This document shows, one piece after another, positions 33,599-34,755 of a DNA stretch of 34,755 nucleotides. Under the pieces are notes generated by a model. The model ran no database searches. It was given only the letters and a program-made list of their open reading frames with translations, and was not told the DNA's origin. Origin of the DNA: Pseudomonadota bacterium. GTDB taxonomy: Bacteria; Pseudomonadota; Alphaproteobacteria; Rhizobiales; Beijerinckiaceae. The position numbers and the translations under genes were made by a program. The first letter of the stretch is position 1, and each line of letters begins with the position of its first letter. The stretch covers positions 1 to 34,755 of the forward strand of contig JAJYCZ010000013.1 of the NCBI GenBank assembly GCA_021777915.1, in the 5' to 3' direction.

Positions 33599-34306
33599 TC
33601 AGGCCGCCGATTTGACCCGCGCCGCTTCGGCCGCCGCGCGGATGGCGGCGATGTTGCGGCCATAGACTTCGGGATTGTCCACCGAACCGCCCTTGAACAC
33701 GGCGGAGCCGGCGACCAGGGCGTCGGCGCCCGCCGCGACGACCAGCGGCGCGGTTTCCGGGGTGATGCCGCCGTCGATCTCGATATGGATCGGACGGTCG
33801 CCGATCATGGCGCGGACCTGGCGGACCTTTTCGACCTGGCTCTCAATGAAACTCTGGCCGCCGAAGCCGGGGTTGACCGTCATCAGCAGCACCAGATCGA
33901 TGCGGTCGAGGACGAATTCGATCGCCGAGGCGGGCGTCGAGGGATTGAGCGACACGCCGGCCTTGGCGCCGAGCGAGCGGATCAGTTGCAGCGAGCGGTC
34001 GAGATGCGGACCGGCTTCGGCGTGGACGGTGACGATGTCCGAGCCCGCCTTGACGAAGGCTTCGATATAGGGATCGACCGGCGCGATCATCAGATGGACG
34101 TCCATCACGCCCTTGATGTGCTTGCGGATGGCGGCGCAGGTGGCTGGGCCGAACGTGATGTTGGGGACGTAATGGCCGTCCATGACGTCCACATGGACCC
34201 AGTCGCAGCCCTGGGCTTCGATGGCGCGGCATTCGGCGCCGAAATTGGCGAAATCGGCGGAAAGGATCGAAGGGGCGATCTTGATGCTGCGGTCGAAGGG
34301 TTTCAT
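33599..34306 (-). CDS. rpe: Ribulose-phosphate 3-epimerase
   Basis: Rpe interconverts xylulose 5-phosphate and ribulose 5-phosphate in the pentose phosphate and Calvin cycles. The 235-residue TIM-barrel protein shows IAPSILSADFANFG, the metal-binding HVDVMDGHYVPN with its His and Asp, VHLMI, MTVNPGFGGQSF and IDGGIT, and ends in GSAVFKG plus a helical tail. AAAGGA lies 7 bases upstream of the ATG. It sits 71 bases after cbbM on the same strand, as cbbE does after cbbM in the cbb(II) operon of Rhodobacter capsulatus, so it is probably the Calvin-cycle epimerase (cbbE). It ends at a shared terminator with glcB. Confidence 0.96.
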   Translation of the reverse strand: MKPFDRSIKIAPSILSADFANFGAECRAIEAQGCDWVHVDVMDGHYVPNITFGPATCAAIRKHIKGVMDVHLMIAPVDPYIEAFVKAGSDIVTVHAEAGPHLDRSLQLIRSLGAKAGVSLNPSTPASAIEFVLDRIDLVLLMTVNPGFGGQSFIESQVEKVRQVRAMIGDRPIHIEIDGGITPETAPLVVAAGADALVAGSAVFKGGSVDNPEVYGRNIAAIRAAAEAARVKSAA

Positions 34307-34338
34307 GGACGGTCCTTTCGAGATTTGGATAGGCGGAG

Positions 34339-34365
34339 CCCTCTCCCCGCAAAACGGGGAGAGGG
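34339..34365. repeat. Dispersed hairpin repeat, copy 2, between cbbM and rpe
   Basis: CCCTCTCCCCG and CGGGGAGAGGG form a perfect 11-bp stem with loop CAAAA, and share the CCCTCTCCCC arm with the copy at 16896. Lying between two genes of one apparent operon, it could stabilise upstream cbbM mRNA or reduce read-through into rpe. Confidence 0.7.
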
Positions 34366-34377
34366 GTTTAAATCGGA

Positions 34378-34755
34378 TTAGGCAGCGGCCTGGCCGAGCC
34401 TGTCGCGCCAGCCGGGGAACAGCTTGTCGGCGTCATGCGGGAAGCTGACGAAGGCGCGGGCGAATTCGCGGTGGCTCTTGGCGAATTCGATCGGATCGGC
34501 TTTCGCCCTCCAGCATTGTTCCGCCTGACGCAGCGAGATGGCGCCAGCCGCGCCGCCGTCGACATGGCCGAAGGCGCCGCCGCCGGCGGTCATGATCAGG
34601 TTGGAATGGCCGAGGTTGTCGAAGAAGCCCGGCATGCGCAGGGCGTTCATGCCACCCGAAATGATCGGGGTGGTCGGGTTCATGCCCAGCCAATCCTGCT
34701 CATAATAGGGGCCCTGCGCCTTGTCCTCGGTCAGCATGAAGGCGATGTTGCGGTC
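34378..34755 (-). CDS. cbbM: Form II ribulose-bisphosphate carboxylase, C-terminal part (5' end off the window)
   Basis: RuBisCO fixes carbon dioxide onto ribulose 1,5-bisphosphate. Only the last 125 residues are inside the window; the frame stays open to the edge, so the track's Met at 34737 is internal. The segment [42 protein letters not shown] and [17 protein letters not shown] matches form II enzymes such as that of Rhodospirillum rubrum. Form I enzymes differ strongly in this part. The absence of a small-subunit gene (cbbS) right after it agrees with form II. Form II has a low specificity for carbon dioxide over oxygen and suits high-CO2 or low-oxygen conditions. The catalytic lysines lie upstream of the visible part and cannot be checked. 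Confidence 0.94.
   Translation of the reverse strand, partial: DRNIAFMLTEDKAQGPYYEQDWLGMNPTTPIISGGMNALRMPGFFDNLGHSNLIMTAGGGAFGHVDGGAAGAISLRQAEQCWRAKADPIEFAKSHREFARAFVSFPHDADKLFPGWRDRLGQAAA

Overview
The window is GC-rich, densely coded and looks chromosomal. It reads as an alphaproteobacterium of the order Hyphomicrobiales (Rhizobiales). The gene content (ClpA, OpgGH, GlmU/GlmS, an HWE-family histidine kinase, a UvrC/PgsA/MoaD neighbourhood, CtrA-like TTAA-N7-TTAA sites) points there. A form II RuBisCO (cbbM) followed by rpe suggests an autotroph or facultative autotroph, such as a purple non-sulfur phototroph or a Beijerinckiaceae-type methylotroph. Genus-level placement is inference only. 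I found no CRISPR array, rRNA, insertion sequence, integrase or prophage gene. No gap between genes exceeds 300 bases.

Layout. 1-1.7 kb: 3' end of clpA with a clear intrinsic terminator, then a LOG-family phosphoribohydrolase. 1.7-6.3 kb, minus strand: periplasmic glucan genes opgG-opgH, then an unrecognised membrane coiled-coil protein whose upstream region carries a perfect TTAA-N7-TTAA site. 6.4-13.0 kb, plus strand: glmU and glmS, the two UDP-GlcNAc pathway genes, separated by a GAF-PAS-PAS-PAS HWE histidine kinase and a stand-alone receiver protein. 13-18.8 kb: a DUF2147 protein, a RutF-like flavin reductase, an unknown protein, a biotin-containing acyl-CoA carboxylase alpha subunit (pccA-like), a second DUF2147 protein (minus), a gamma-glutamylcyclotransferase-like protein and panC. 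18.9-23.6 kb: a DUF805 membrane protein; a tight minus-strand cluster rhodanese-GST-KirBac potassium channel; DUF3253 and YdcF-like genes; a GH25 lysozyme-like lipoprotein. 23.8-27.4 kb: a CE4 polysaccharide deacetylase, tRNA-Leu(GAG), lipB, a lipoprotein and a secreted protein of unknown function. 27.4-31.1 kb, minus strand: moaD, pgsA and uvrC, with a plus-strand vapBC-type toxin-antitoxin pair lying between pgsA and uvrC. 31.4-34.8 kb: malate synthase G (plus), converging on rpe and the 3' end of cbbM (minus) across a shared hairpin terminator.

How the genes fit together. Much of the window serves the cell envelope: UDP-GlcNAc synthesis, osmoregulated glucans, phosphatidylglycerol phosphate synthesis, a peptidoglycan hydrolase, a deacetylase and several exported proteins of unknown role. 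A second theme is carbon metabolism. RuBisCO and ribulose-phosphate epimerase belong to the Calvin cycle. Malate synthase could use glyoxylate derived from RuBisCO's oxygenase product, or from the ethylmalonyl-CoA pathway, to which the propionyl-CoA carboxylase subunit would also belong.

I found no clearly new multi-gene defence or biosynthetic system. The observations most worth a second look are the vapBC pair interrupting the uvrC-pgsA-moaD neighbourhood (with moaE absent), the sensor-kinase/receiver pair between glmU and glmS, the rhodanese-GST-KirBac cluster, the CtrA-like site before the coiled-coil gene, and several precise operator-like palindromes and repeats in intergenic regions.
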